DNA of 64,000 nucleotides from an uncultured Bacteroidaceae bacterium (GTDB lineage: Bacteria > Bacteroidota > Bacteroidia > Bacteroidales > Bacteroidaceae), in assembly GCA_905233765.1 (NCBI GenBank), contig CAJOCU010000010.1:1-64000 (forward strand), written 5' to 3'. This document shows, piece after piece, positions 48,246-56,586 of the stretch. The notes under the pieces were generated by a model. It was not told the DNA's origin and ran no database searches. It was given only the letters and a program-made list of their open reading frames with translations. Positions within the stretch are counted from its first letter, which is position 1. The number at the start of each line of letters is the position of its first letter. Made by a program: the position numbers and the translations under genes.

Positions 48246-49201
48246 TGCTGATAGTTATTAAAAGGATCCAAATAATTGATTTCAGGAATTTCATGTGTAT
48301 TGCTCATGTGGAGTCCTTTGGCCTCCATCTTAGCCAGCAAATCCCTTGATGCATTACGCTCTATATGAGCGATGACACACTGCTGATGACTGGGAGTATT
48401 TGCATCGAGGGTAAGATAGCTGTTCAACCAAATGCAACGCTTGCACTGGTAGGCATCGCAATGACGACAGATGGGAGCGTGGTTAAGACGTAACAACTGT
48501 CGGTTCTTGATGTTGAGACCGTCAGCGAGGCTGCCTGCATTTTGCGATGGGTCATCATAGTAGAAGGCCGGACAGAGATAGAACTTCCCATTAGGTGCCA
48601 ATGTCACCGTCGTGTCACCCGCTCCACAATTGTTCATCTGTGTAAGCAACAAGCGGTCGGTCAACAGGTTCAGCTGTACCATACGTCCCGTTTTGAATAC
48701 TTCGATGAGAGCATCAGACAGAGTCTCGAGCAGCGTCTGATAACCTCCTATCTCTTCATCGCGGAAAGCTTCAATATCTGTCAGTACGATGTTCAATCGT
48801 GCCACCTTGTTAAGCAGACTCTTCACGCGCTCAATGTTGGCTTTTAATTCCTGACGGCTGGCGCTGATAATGCAGGTCGCATTCTGAACACTCTCCACAT
48901 CCGTCGTTTGCCACTCTGTCAGCACCAGCACATCCGCCTCTTCAGCCTGCGCCATAGGCTTGATCTTCGTATGGTCAATGCTCTCGATGACTTCGGTATA
49001 CTCAACAGGCAACGCCTCTTCAGGATAAACAAATTGAATGTTTAGGTTCTCCTTCATTGCAAACACGATGCCCGCTTTCAGCACCTCCAACGGTATCAAT
49101 ACTCCCTCGCCCATTGGAGAGGGGAACGACAGGGGGTGAGGTCTATAATGACAATACGACACGCTCCTGTTATCCAATAGTATAATCAAGTATTGCAACA
49201 T
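48236..49201 (-). CDS. CXXX repeat peptide maturase partner (SPASM-like Cys motifs, no CX3CX2C)
   Basis: 321 aa; NNCGAGDTTVTLAPNGKFYLCPAF...CRHCDAYQCKRCIWLN. Confidence 0.75.
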   Translation of the reverse strand: MLQYLIILLDNRSVSYCHYRPHPLSFPSPMGEGVLIPLEVLKAGIVFAMKENLNIQFVYPEEALPVEYTEVIESIDHTKIKPMAQAEEADVLVLTEWQTTDVESVQNATCIISASRQELKANIERVKSLLNKVARLNIVLTDIEAFRDEEIGGYQTLLETLSDALIEVFKTGRMVQLNLLTDRLLLTQMNNCGAGDTTVTLAPNGKFYLCPAFYYDDPSQNAGSLADGLNIKNRQLLRLNHAPICRHCDAYQCKRCIWLNSYLTLDANTPSHQQCVIAHIERNASRDLLAKMEAKGLHMSNTHEIPEINYLDPFNNYQQWK

Positions 49202-49204
49202 AGT

Positions 49205-50452
49205 CTATAAATCACAAGTCTTGTGGTTCGACTTCCGTTTCTGTTCCTCGTAGTCCTGCAACTCCAACTTGCGGAACAATTTATTCCAATAGTAGTTGTT
49301 CGCCCGCACGCGTGCCTTGTGCATCTTGCAGATGGCCGTTGCACGCTGATAGACGGTGTGCGTGTCAGCAGCATCGTAGTTCTCGCCCTGACACCAGGCA
49401 CAGCCGCTCGCCACCTCGCAGTTGATACATTCTTCAATCGATTGCGTACAGCGATCTAGCGTTAAAAACGGGCGCAACTTATTTTTATCAATGCCATCAT
49501 GCACATTGCCAATAATCCATGCAGGCTTACTCCGTAAGGAATACTGCGCAAAACGGGTGCAGGGGTAGAACATACCTGCTGCATCGACTGCCAACATCAT
49601 ACCTGCGCCACACCAATTCTGGTTGTCATGCTCGTGGTCCATCGGCTTTCCGATATGTTCTTGGAAAAACGAACAAGCGTACTCTTCATACAACCGCCCG
49701 TCAATGATAGCATCTGCCAGTTCCGTTAGTTGCTGCTCGAAAAGTCTATCATCGCCCTCATGCCACACCGCCTCGAACACGCAGTTGATGTTCACCTCCT
49801 TGATGCCGAGAGAATATAAATGTAATACACTCTCTTTAATATAAGGAATATCAGCCGAACTGATGGTCACCTTTGTTCCCGCGCCGGGGAACTGCTCTAA
49901 CCATAGTGGGATATTTCGCACAACATCCTTATATGATCCTTGTTCCTCTTCTGGCTTGGGCTGTATGCCTTCCTCCATCCCGGGAGTCTTCCAGATGCGG
50001 TTAAGGTCGTGCTTGCGTTGTGTTCCGTCAATGGTGATGCCGATGCTCAGGTGGTTGTGGTTCTTCTCGATGAAACGCTGCACCTTCTCCGTATGGTAGT
50101 TGATGCCGTTGGTAGAAAACGAGAAGCGATAGGAGTTGAACCAATGGTGGTTCCTGCGGTACATCTCTGTTTTCAGATAGTCACAAATCTTATCAATTAG
50201 ATCTATCTCTAAGAACGGCTCGCCACCGATGAAGTCCCAAATGACACTCTCCTCTTGGAATTCTTCCTCATGACCGAGGATATAGTCAATGGCCTCCTTT
50301 GCCTCCTCCCACGACATCCGCTCCTGGGTATTCTTTCCTACTAGATAGCAGTACTTACACGCCAATTGGCAATCCTTGGTGACAATGAACGTGATGGATT
50401 TGGAAGTGCCGTCTTTCCACAGTATTGTGTTTTCTTTTATCATTTCCTTCAT
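49205..50452 (-). CDS. Radical SAM/SPASM peptide maturase, CXXX-repeat target family
   Basis: 415 aa; CQLACKYCYL (CX3CX2C) plus C-terminal SPASM-like Cys cluster; TAATG overlap with the precursor stop. Confidence 0.88.
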   Translation of the reverse strand: MKEMIKENTILWKDGTSKSITFIVTKDCQLACKYCYLVGKNTQERMSWEEAKEAIDYILGHEEEFQEESVIWDFIGGEPFLEIDLIDKICDYLKTEMYRRNHHWFNSYRFSFSTNGINYHTEKVQRFIEKNHNHLSIGITIDGTQRKHDLNRIWKTPGMEEGIQPKPEEEQGSYKDVVRNIPLWLEQFPGAGTKVTISSADIPYIKESVLHLYSLGIKEVNINCVFEAVWHEGDDRLFEQQLTELADAIIDGRLYEEYACSFFQEHIGKPMDHEHDNQNWCGAGMMLAVDAAGMFYPCTRFAQYSLRSKPAWIIGNVHDGIDKNKLRPFLTLDRCTQSIEECINCEVASGCAWCQGENYDAADTHTVYQRATAICKMHKARVRANNYYWNKLFRKLELQDYEEQKRKSNHKTCDL

Positions 50453-51078
50453 TAATAATAACTAGCTCTATCACATCTTCCCCTACAGCTAGCACTACAG
50501 TTGTTTCCACATAGGCCACCACACCCCGTACAATTCCCACTGCATGAGCCTGTACATTGGTTATAACAGTTCCCGCTACAACTCCGTTGACATGAGCCTG
50601 AGCAAGATGAAAAGCAACCAGAAGAACATCCAGAGCATCCTCCTGTACCACCCTGATTAACTATTACAGTTCTATTGTTCTGTGAGCCATTTCCACCTTG
50701 TCTTTGTCCGTCTCCTCTTTTTGCAGTATTTTGACATCCCGAAAGACAGGTACCCGTACATCCGTTTTGGCAAGAACCTTTACAAGCATTTTGACATGAA
50801 GTTTGGCAACCCGTGTAGCACGTCCCAGTACATGTAGCTTGACAACCATCTTGACAATTACCTTGACATGCTGCCACGCATGTAATATAGCATGTCTTAT
50901 AGCATGTGTTTACACAGGAAGCAGCACATCCGAAATAACAACTAGTAGGTATTTTACTCTCGCTAGCTTCTATTAGTACACTAGGGATAAAAACAGTCCC
51001 AAGAATTGGCAATAATTTAGCAGCTTTCTTAAAGAATTCACGACGACTTCGCAGTTCTTCATTCTCTTGTTTACTCAT
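50452..51078 (-). CDS. Cys-Xaa-Xaa-Xaa repeat radical SAM target precursor with Tat-like leader
   Basis: 208 aa; SRREFFKKAAKLLPILG leader; two blocks of Cys every 4 residues (18 and 15 Cys by my count) separated by a G/Q/N-rich linker. Confidence 0.9.
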   Translation of the reverse strand: MSKQENEELRSRREFFKKAAKLLPILGTVFIPSVLIEASESKIPTSCYFGCAASCVNTCYKTCYITCVAACQGNCQDGCQATCTGTCYTGCQTSCQNACKGSCQNGCTGTCLSGCQNTAKRGDGQRQGGNGSQNNRTVIVNQGGTGGCSGCSSGCFSSCSGSCQRSCSGNCYNQCTGSCSGNCTGCGGLCGNNCSASCRGRCDRASYY

Positions 51079-51220
51079 AGGTCTTATTATTTATGTATCA
51101 GAGATATAACAATTGGAACTATCTTCTACTTGAATATCTACAAGATGTGATCTTATAAATCTCTTTTCCGCGGCTCCCATGCAGAGGCTATGGTAAATGA
51201 TTATGTTCTCGTACACATAC

Positions 51221-51258
51221 AAAAAAGCGTGGGAGTCCGTACTTGTTGCCCGTCCCAC
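51221..51258 (-). terminator. Intrinsic terminator at the end of the candidate ncRNA
   Basis: Minus strand gtgggacgggcaacaagtacggactcccacgcttttttg. Confidence 0.75.
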
Positions 51259-51566
51259 GGTCTTGGCGTCTCGCATTGCCCATCCAGTCGAAACGGTGCA
51301 ACGCAGAAGCCCACGCGAGGATATATACTCAACCGTATATCTCGTATGTACCTATATATACTATGGTACAATGAGGGCTATACAGTAACATATCCCACAT
51401 TGGACATCTACCGTTGCTTTGTTAATGACTGGATTCGAGTTTGCGAGACTTCAGACCGTCAAAGAACAAAGCGCTGAGTAAACGCCTTTTACATTATGTG
51501 TGTCCCACCCAGCTTCTGCATTTGTGCTGTTGAGAGCTTATTAGCATTCACTTTCGTGGTGATGAC
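51221..51566 (-). ncRNA. Candidate structured RNA (~345 nt) upstream of the CXXX precursor
   Basis: Minus-strand TACTTTTG box at 51571-51578, at least six hairpins or long-range pairings, ends in GTGGGA..TCCCAC stem followed by TTTTTT. Confidence 0.55.
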
Positions 51567-51570
51567 GCTG

Positions 51571-51578
51571 CAAAAGTA
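51571..51578 (-). promoter_or_regulatory. -7 box TACTTTTG for the candidate ncRNA/leader
   Basis: Minus strand cttacttttgcagcgtc fits TAnnTTTG. Confidence 0.55.
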
Positions 51579-51638
51579 AGAATTTATTCAAATCCAGCAA
51601 AAGAAAAAGTCATAAATTTCACTTTTGGGCACAAAAAA

Positions 51639-51663
51639 GCCCTCCCGAGAGTGCGGGAGGGCG
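51639..51663 (-). terminator. Terminator downstream of cbiE'-cbiC' chimera
   Basis: gccctcccgagagtgcgggagggc; minus-strand downstream side is ttttttgtgccc. Confidence 0.75.
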
Positions 51664-51742
51664 GTGGTTAGAGGCCGCGGACAGAGGGGGGTGAAGGCCG
51701 CGGACAGGGGATGCTGCAAAGGGGGGAGGGTGCAGAGGGGGA

Positions 51743-52429
51743 TTAGAGGTCGCGGCCGGGACGGAGCTGGGCGGCATCGTCATAGGTGAGGATGGCGTTG
51801 ACGAGGGTGGCGGCGAGGTTGCTGCCGCCCTTGCGGCCTTCGACGATAATCTTGGGGATGTCGCGCAGGGTCTTCACGGCGTGCTTGCTCTCGCAGACAT
51901 GAACGAAGCCGACGGGGGCAGCGATGATGCCGGCAGGATGGAGCTTGCCCTTGCGAACAAGGTCGCAAATCTCAAAGAGGGCTGTGGGGGCGTTGCCTAC
52001 GACATAGAGGGCGTCGGGATATTCCTCGGCAGCCAGCTGCATAGCGGCTTGGCTGCGGGTGATGGAAGGCCTCTCCCCCGACCCCTCTCCCGTGAGAGAG
52101 GGGAGATTGGCGATCTGTTTCGTGCGTGGGTCGTTGATGTAGCAGTGAACCTCGATGCCGAGGCGTTCCAGCGCACCCTTGCGGATGCCGGCGGCTGCCA
52201 TCGTCACGTCGGTGACGATATGCTTCAGGCTGCCGTCTGTCACCTTGTTATATAAGAGTTCCGTGGCGCGGTCGTCCATCCACTCAGCACCTTCGGGCAA
52301 CAGCGGTGCTACTATCACATGGTGGCGCCTTCCTCCAGAGAACACATGGCCACGGTTGATAATATCCTGTACTTCGGGCGGGAAGAACGGGTGCGGATGA
52401 TCGGTGATGCCTATGACAATAAACTTCAT
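51743..52429 (-). CDS. Chimeric ORF: CbiE N-terminal ~50 aa joined to CbiC (precorrin-8X methylmutase) C-terminal region
   Basis: Aa 1-50 MKFIVIGITDHPHPFFPPEV...PEGAEW match the CbiE start; from MDDRATELLYNKV onward it matches CbiC in the neighbouring CbiH-CbiC fusion. Confidence 0.9.
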   Translation of the reverse strand: MKFIVIGITDHPHPFFPPEVQDIINRGHVFSGGRRHHVIVAPLLPEGAEWMDDRATELLYNKVTDGSLKHIVTDVTMAAAGIRKGALERLGIEVHCYINDPRTKQIANLPSLTGEGSGERPSITRSQAAMQLAAEEYPDALYVVGNAPTALFEICDLVRKGKLHPAGIIAAPVGFVHVCESKHAVKTLRDIPKIIVEGRKGGSNLAATLVNAILTYDDAAQLRPGRDL

Positions 52430-52734
52430 GCCTTATAGTCTTTGCGTTTCGGGTTCTTAGGGAACCAACCTCTTTCAACACGTTTTTTCTGCTCAAACAG
52501 TTCACCAATTCCCCATAGCGCTGAGGCTCCAAACACGCCCACTACGGATGAGAGAATGGCATTCTCGATGAACAGTGCAGCTATCATGCAAACGATGCCA
52601 ATGATTAAATACACAATCCATGGACGTGTACCACAATGGTACTCCGTCTTGATGACGATGGGGTGCCAGAGGCCAATAGTGAGAAAGGTGCACACGGCGA
52701 TGATGATGCCGGTAAAATAGAGATGTTCCATCAT
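52426..52734 (-). CDS. DUF4491-family small membrane protein
   Basis: 102 aa; MMEHLYFTGIIIAVCTFLTIGLWHPIVIKTEYHCGT...ELFEQKKRVERGWFPKNPKR. Confidence 0.75.
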   Translation of the reverse strand: MMEHLYFTGIIIAVCTFLTIGLWHPIVIKTEYHCGTRPWIVYLIIGIVCMIAALFIENAILSSVVGVFGASALWGIGELFEQKKRVERGWFPKNPKRKDYKA

Positions 52735-54194
52735 AGGTCACGACCAGGTTTGAGTTGCGCAGCATCGTCGTAGGTGAGGATGCTGTTGACAAGTGTTGCA
52801 GCGAGGTTGCTGCCGCCCTTGCGGCCCTCGACGATAATCTTGGTAATGGATGTCAGCGTCTTCACGGCATGCTTGCTCTCGCAGACATGCACAAAACCCA
52901 CGGGTGCAGCAATGATACCGGCAGGCTTCATCTTGGCCTTCCGCACCAGGTCGCAGATCTCGAAGAGTGCTGTAGGGGCATTGCCCACGACATAGAGCGC
53001 ATCGGGGTACTCTTCTGCAGCCAAGTGCATACACGCCTGACTGCGGGTGATACCCTTCTCCTCGGCCATCTGCTTCGAACGCGGATCATTGATATAGCAA
53101 TGCACCTCGATACCCAGCCGCTCCAGCGCGCCCTTGCGGATACCCGCTGCCGCCATCGTCACGTCGGTCACGATGTGTCGCAGGCTGCCATCAGCCACCT
53201 TATTATATAGGATCTCCGTGGCGCGCTCGTCCATCCACAGGCACTCCTCCATGCCGAAGTCCACCGTCGTGTGGATGGCGTGCAGCAGCGGCCAGAGGCG
53301 CCAGCGTGGCACCTCGGGATGGTGCATCTCGGAGAGGATGGTGCGGAAGGATTCGTTCATGATAGAAGCCCCCACCTGCCCTCCCCCAGTGGGGAGGGAA
53401 ATGCTTTCCCTATAGTAGCCACGCGGGGTTATGAAGACATAGTCTTTGCTGCCCTCCCCACCACGGGTGGAGCGGGGAGAGGGGCTTACATAACTCTGGC
53501 TATTCCCTATGATTAGAACGGTGAACATATCTACCTGTTCGGGGTCAAGATCTGCAAGAGTGGTGATGGTGACATCTTGTTCTGGTCGTCCTGCTTGGCG
53601 AACAATACCGACAGGAGTCCCACCTGAGCGTTCCTGCAAGAAGAGTTCTTTCAGGCGATAGAGCTGCCAGTAGCGCCCTTGGCTTTTAGGATTATAGACA
53701 GCGGTCACGAAGTCAGCGAAAGCCGCCGCACGGATGCGTTTCTCAATCACTGCCCATGGCGTCATGAGGTCGGAGAGGGAAATGATACAAAGATCATGAC
53801 CGATGGGAGCGCCCAACAAGGAGGCCGCCTTTTGGAAAGCACTGATGCCAGGGAGCGACTCGATGGTGATGTCAGCGGGTAAACCGCTGACCGCACGCTC
53901 CTGCGCCATTTCGTAGAGCAGCGGCGCCATGCCATAGATGCCTGCATCGCCCGACGAGATCACCACCACAGACTTGTCCTGCTCAGCCAACGCGAAAGCC
54001 TGCTCCGCACGTTCACGTTCACGCTTCATGCCTGTGTCGATGCACTCGCACCCCTCGCGGAGGTAGGACTCCACGAAGCGGAAATAATATTTATACCCCA
54101 CGACCACGTCGGCTTCACGCAATGCCGAGAGGACTGCGGGCGTGATATCTTCAGGACTACCGGGGCCTAGTCCCGCTATGATGATCTTTTTCAT
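52731..54194 (-). CDS. Fusion: CbiH (precorrin-3B C17-methyltransferase) + CbiC (precorrin-8X methylmutase)
   Basis: N-terminal IIAGLGPGSPEDITPAVLSALREADVVVGY...SSGDAGIYGMA; C-terminal IHTTVDFG...VTDVTMAAAGI...VCESKHAVKTL. Confidence 0.92.
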   Translation of the reverse strand: MKKIIIAGLGPGSPEDITPAVLSALREADVVVGYKYYFRFVESYLREGCECIDTGMKRERERAEQAFALAEQDKSVVVISSGDAGIYGMAPLLYEMAQERAVSGLPADITIESLPGISAFQKAASLLGAPIGHDLCIISLSDLMTPWAVIEKRIRAAAFADFVTAVYNPKSQGRYWQLYRLKELFLQERSGGTPVGIVRQAGRPEQDVTITTLADLDPEQVDMFTVLIIGNSQSYVSPSPRSTRGGEGSKDYVFITPRGYYRESISLPTGGGQVGASIMNESFRTILSEMHHPEVPRWRLWPLLHAIHTTVDFGMEECLWMDERATEILYNKVADGSLRHIVTDVTMAAAGIRKGALERLGIEVHCYINDPRSKQMAEEKGITRSQACMHLAAEEYPDALYVVGNAPTALFEICDLVRKAKMKPAGIIAAPVGFVHVCESKHAVKTLTSITKIIVEGRKGGSNLAATLVNSILTYDDAAQLKPGRDL

Positions 54195-54208
54195 ATCGTT
54201 ATTCTTTG

Positions 54209-55003
54209 TTAGACAGACACATAAACAGAGGCAACAAGGTAAACACTCAACTCTGCAAGCAAACAGAGGGCGCCACAGCTGTCACCCGTGTAACCTCCCA
54301 GACGCTTCCTGATAAAGAGGGTGAGGGCCAAGACCATCAGTAAAGGCGCACAGAAAAGCGCCCAGCATGCAACACGTCCCTGATTCCAAAAGATATACAA
54401 GAGAAACGGCATTAACCCTTGCAGAATAAGGCTGAAGCCAGCCCCGATTGAGAACTTGCGATAGACAATCCGGTTCTTAGCGGTCTCTGCAGTGCGAGCA
54501 TAGGGCAACAGCTGCACCGACCAAGCACTTATCATTTTAGCTAATGGATCGGCGACCAAAATCATCAAGGCTGCATCTGTAGGTGCCAAAGACTGAAGAG
54601 CAAAGAACAGCGTCAGTATATAGAAGATGAGTGCCAGCACACCAAAGGTCCCAATGTGAGAATCCTTCATGATCTCCAAGACGCGCTGTCGATTGCTGCC
54701 GCCGCCCCCAAAGCCGTCGAAGAAATCCGCCAGGCCGTCTTCGTGCAAAGCGCCCGTCAATAGCAAGCGGCTAGCAATAGCTAGTATAATGGCTATATCA
54801 TAGGTGAAGATCAAAGAGGCACCATAGAGTACACCTGCCATGCAGCCCGCCGTGAGCCAACCTGCTAAGGGCCAGTATTCCACAACTGCCTGATAAGACT
54901 CAGGGCGAGGCTGGTGGAGTCGCCAGAAAGGCAAACGCGTGAAGAATATCAGCGCAGCCCACAGATGGTCGAAGCGTTCAGAAATACTTTGTAATATTCG
55001 CAT
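54209..55003 (-). CDS. cobS: Adenosylcobinamide-GDP ribazoletransferase
   Basis: 264 aa; LLLTGALHEDGLADFFDGFGGGGSNRQRVLEIMKDSHIGTFG. Confidence 0.93.
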   Translation of the reverse strand: MRILQSISERFDHLWAALIFFTRLPFWRLHQPRPESYQAVVEYWPLAGWLTAGCMAGVLYGASLIFTYDIAIILAIASRLLLTGALHEDGLADFFDGFGGGGSNRQRVLEIMKDSHIGTFGVLALIFYILTLFFALQSLAPTDAALMILVADPLAKMISAWSVQLLPYARTAETAKNRIVYRKFSIGAGFSLILQGLMPFLLYIFWNQGRVACWALFCAPLLMVLALTLFIRKRLGGYTGDSCGALCLLAELSVYLVASVYVSV

Positions 55004-56054
55004 TGTCGAAGTTGTTCATTTCGTTCATCATCCTCACAGCAGAATCAAGGACAGGGAAAGCGCACAAGGCACCCGTACCCTCACCCAAGCGCAAACCCAA
55101 CGAGAGGAGCGGTCTGGCATTCATGGCGTCCAACATCTTGCGATGTCCGCTCTCGTCACCACAATGCCCGAAGACCATATAGTTCTTGACAGCAGAATTG
55201 AGACGACAGGCGGCAAGGGCACAGGCTGTCATGATAAAACCATCGACCAAAATGATCAAATGCTGTTCGGCAGCACGTAGCATGGCTCCGATAGCTGTAA
55301 TCATCTCGTAGCCGCCAAAGTAGCGTAGAGGGAGCAGACAGGCACTATAGGACTCATCATAGGGCTCATAGGACTTATAAGACTTATAGGACATATAGGT
55401 CTTATAAGCTTTTGCAAGGATATCGCGCTTATGGGCAATGCCTGGGGTATCAAGACCAGCGCCAGCACCTATGCATTCATCAAGAGAAATGTTGCAGAAC
55501 AAGCTCATCCAGATGCTCGAGGGAGATGTATTGGCTATACCCATCTCGCCTATGCAGAGCACGCGACAGCCATCGGCTATGCACTCGTCCACCAAATCTG
55601 CACCTGTCTGTATGGCCTGATCGAACTGCTCTTCAGTCATGGCTGGCTCGTAGAGGAAATTGCGGGTGCCGCGCGCAATCTTGCGTTCGATGATGCCGGG
55701 TACAGCGGAGAGGTCGTAATCCACGCCGACGTCCACGATACGGAGCTTGAAGCCATGCTGACGGCAAAACATATTCACGCCGCCGCCGCCACGCGTGAAA
55801 TTAATCATCTGCTGCCACGTCACTTCGCGTGGAGAGACGCTAACACCCTCGCGCTCAATACCGTGATCGCCACCTAAAAGCAGATGACAAGGATTTGACA
55901 GCGATGGTGAAAGCGTCTGCTGGACCAAGCACACTTGCATAGCTAAATCCTCCAGTACTCCCAAAGAACCTTTGGGTTTATTGAGGTTGTCTATCTTCGC
56001 TTGAATTGCTTGGCGGATAGCCTCATCTGGTTTTTCTATCTTGAATTTTCTCAT
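54978..56054 (-). CDS. cobT: Nicotinate-nucleotide--dimethylbenzimidazole phosphoribosyltransferase
   Basis: 358 aa; LNKPKGSLGVLEDLA, CIGEMGIANTSPSSI; carries an in-frame SYKSYKSYEPY insertion. Confidence 0.93.
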   Translation of the reverse strand: MRKFKIEKPDEAIRQAIQAKIDNLNKPKGSLGVLEDLAMQVCLVQQTLSPSLSNPCHLLLGGDHGIEREGVSVSPREVTWQQMINFTRGGGGVNMFCRQHGFKLRIVDVGVDYDLSAVPGIIERKIARGTRNFLYEPAMTEEQFDQAIQTGADLVDECIADGCRVLCIGEMGIANTSPSSIWMSLFCNISLDECIGAGAGLDTPGIAHKRDILAKAYKTYMSYKSYKSYEPYDESYSACLLPLRYFGGYEMITAIGAMLRAAEQHLIILVDGFIMTACALAACRLNSAVKNYMVFGHCGDESGHRKMLDAMNARPLLSLGLRLGEGTGALCAFPVLDSAVRMMNEMNNFDNANITKYF

Positions 56055-56569
56055 GCTAACGGTGTTTTAATAGGAACGGGGATGCCACTCACCATCAGTA
56101 TCACTTCATCGGCCCGCTGAGCCACATATTGATTCATCCACCCTTGCAGGTCGGTGAACTGTCGCTGTATAGCATTATCGCTAACGCCACCCATGCCTAT
56201 CTCATTGGTTACGAATATGAATGTGGCATCCTGAGCTGTGAACTTGTCAAACTCAGATTGCAAAGCACGCAGCGAGCTCTGGGCCTCCTGCTGTTCAACA
56301 AAGAAATTAGTACACCATAGTGTGATGCAATCAATAAGCACCACTCGACCCACGAGCTGATGACGACTTAACAACTTTTCCTCCTCGATGTTTGTCCACT
56401 CGGGGCCGCGACGTTCCTGATGCCTGCGAACACGCTCGCGAAACTCATCATCCCAGATATGAGCCGTAGCTATATATACAGGATTTGAGCTCATGGAGAG
56501 GGCCAGCTGCTCCGCATATTGGCTTTTGCCAGAGCGGGCACCACCAGTGACAAGGACGATTTTACACAT
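56051..56569 (-). CDS. cobU: Adenosylcobinamide kinase / GTP guanylyltransferase
   Basis: 172 aa; LVTGGARSGKSQYAEQLA, VTNEIGMGGV. Confidence 0.93.
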   Translation of the reverse strand: MCKIVLVTGGARSGKSQYAEQLALSMSSNPVYIATAHIWDDEFRERVRRHQERRGPEWTNIEEEKLLSRHQLVGRVVLIDCITLWCTNFFVEQQEAQSSLRALQSEFDKFTAQDATFIFVTNEIGMGGVSDNAIQRQFTDLQGWMNQYVAQRADEVILMVSGIPVPIKTPLA

Positions 56570-56586
56570 GATGCTATTTTATAAAT

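Noticed and set aside
51190-51477. 95-aa plus-strand ORF upstream of the RiPP precursor
   Set aside because: Lies entirely within the hairpin-rich region opposite the candidate RNA; composition does not look protein-like.
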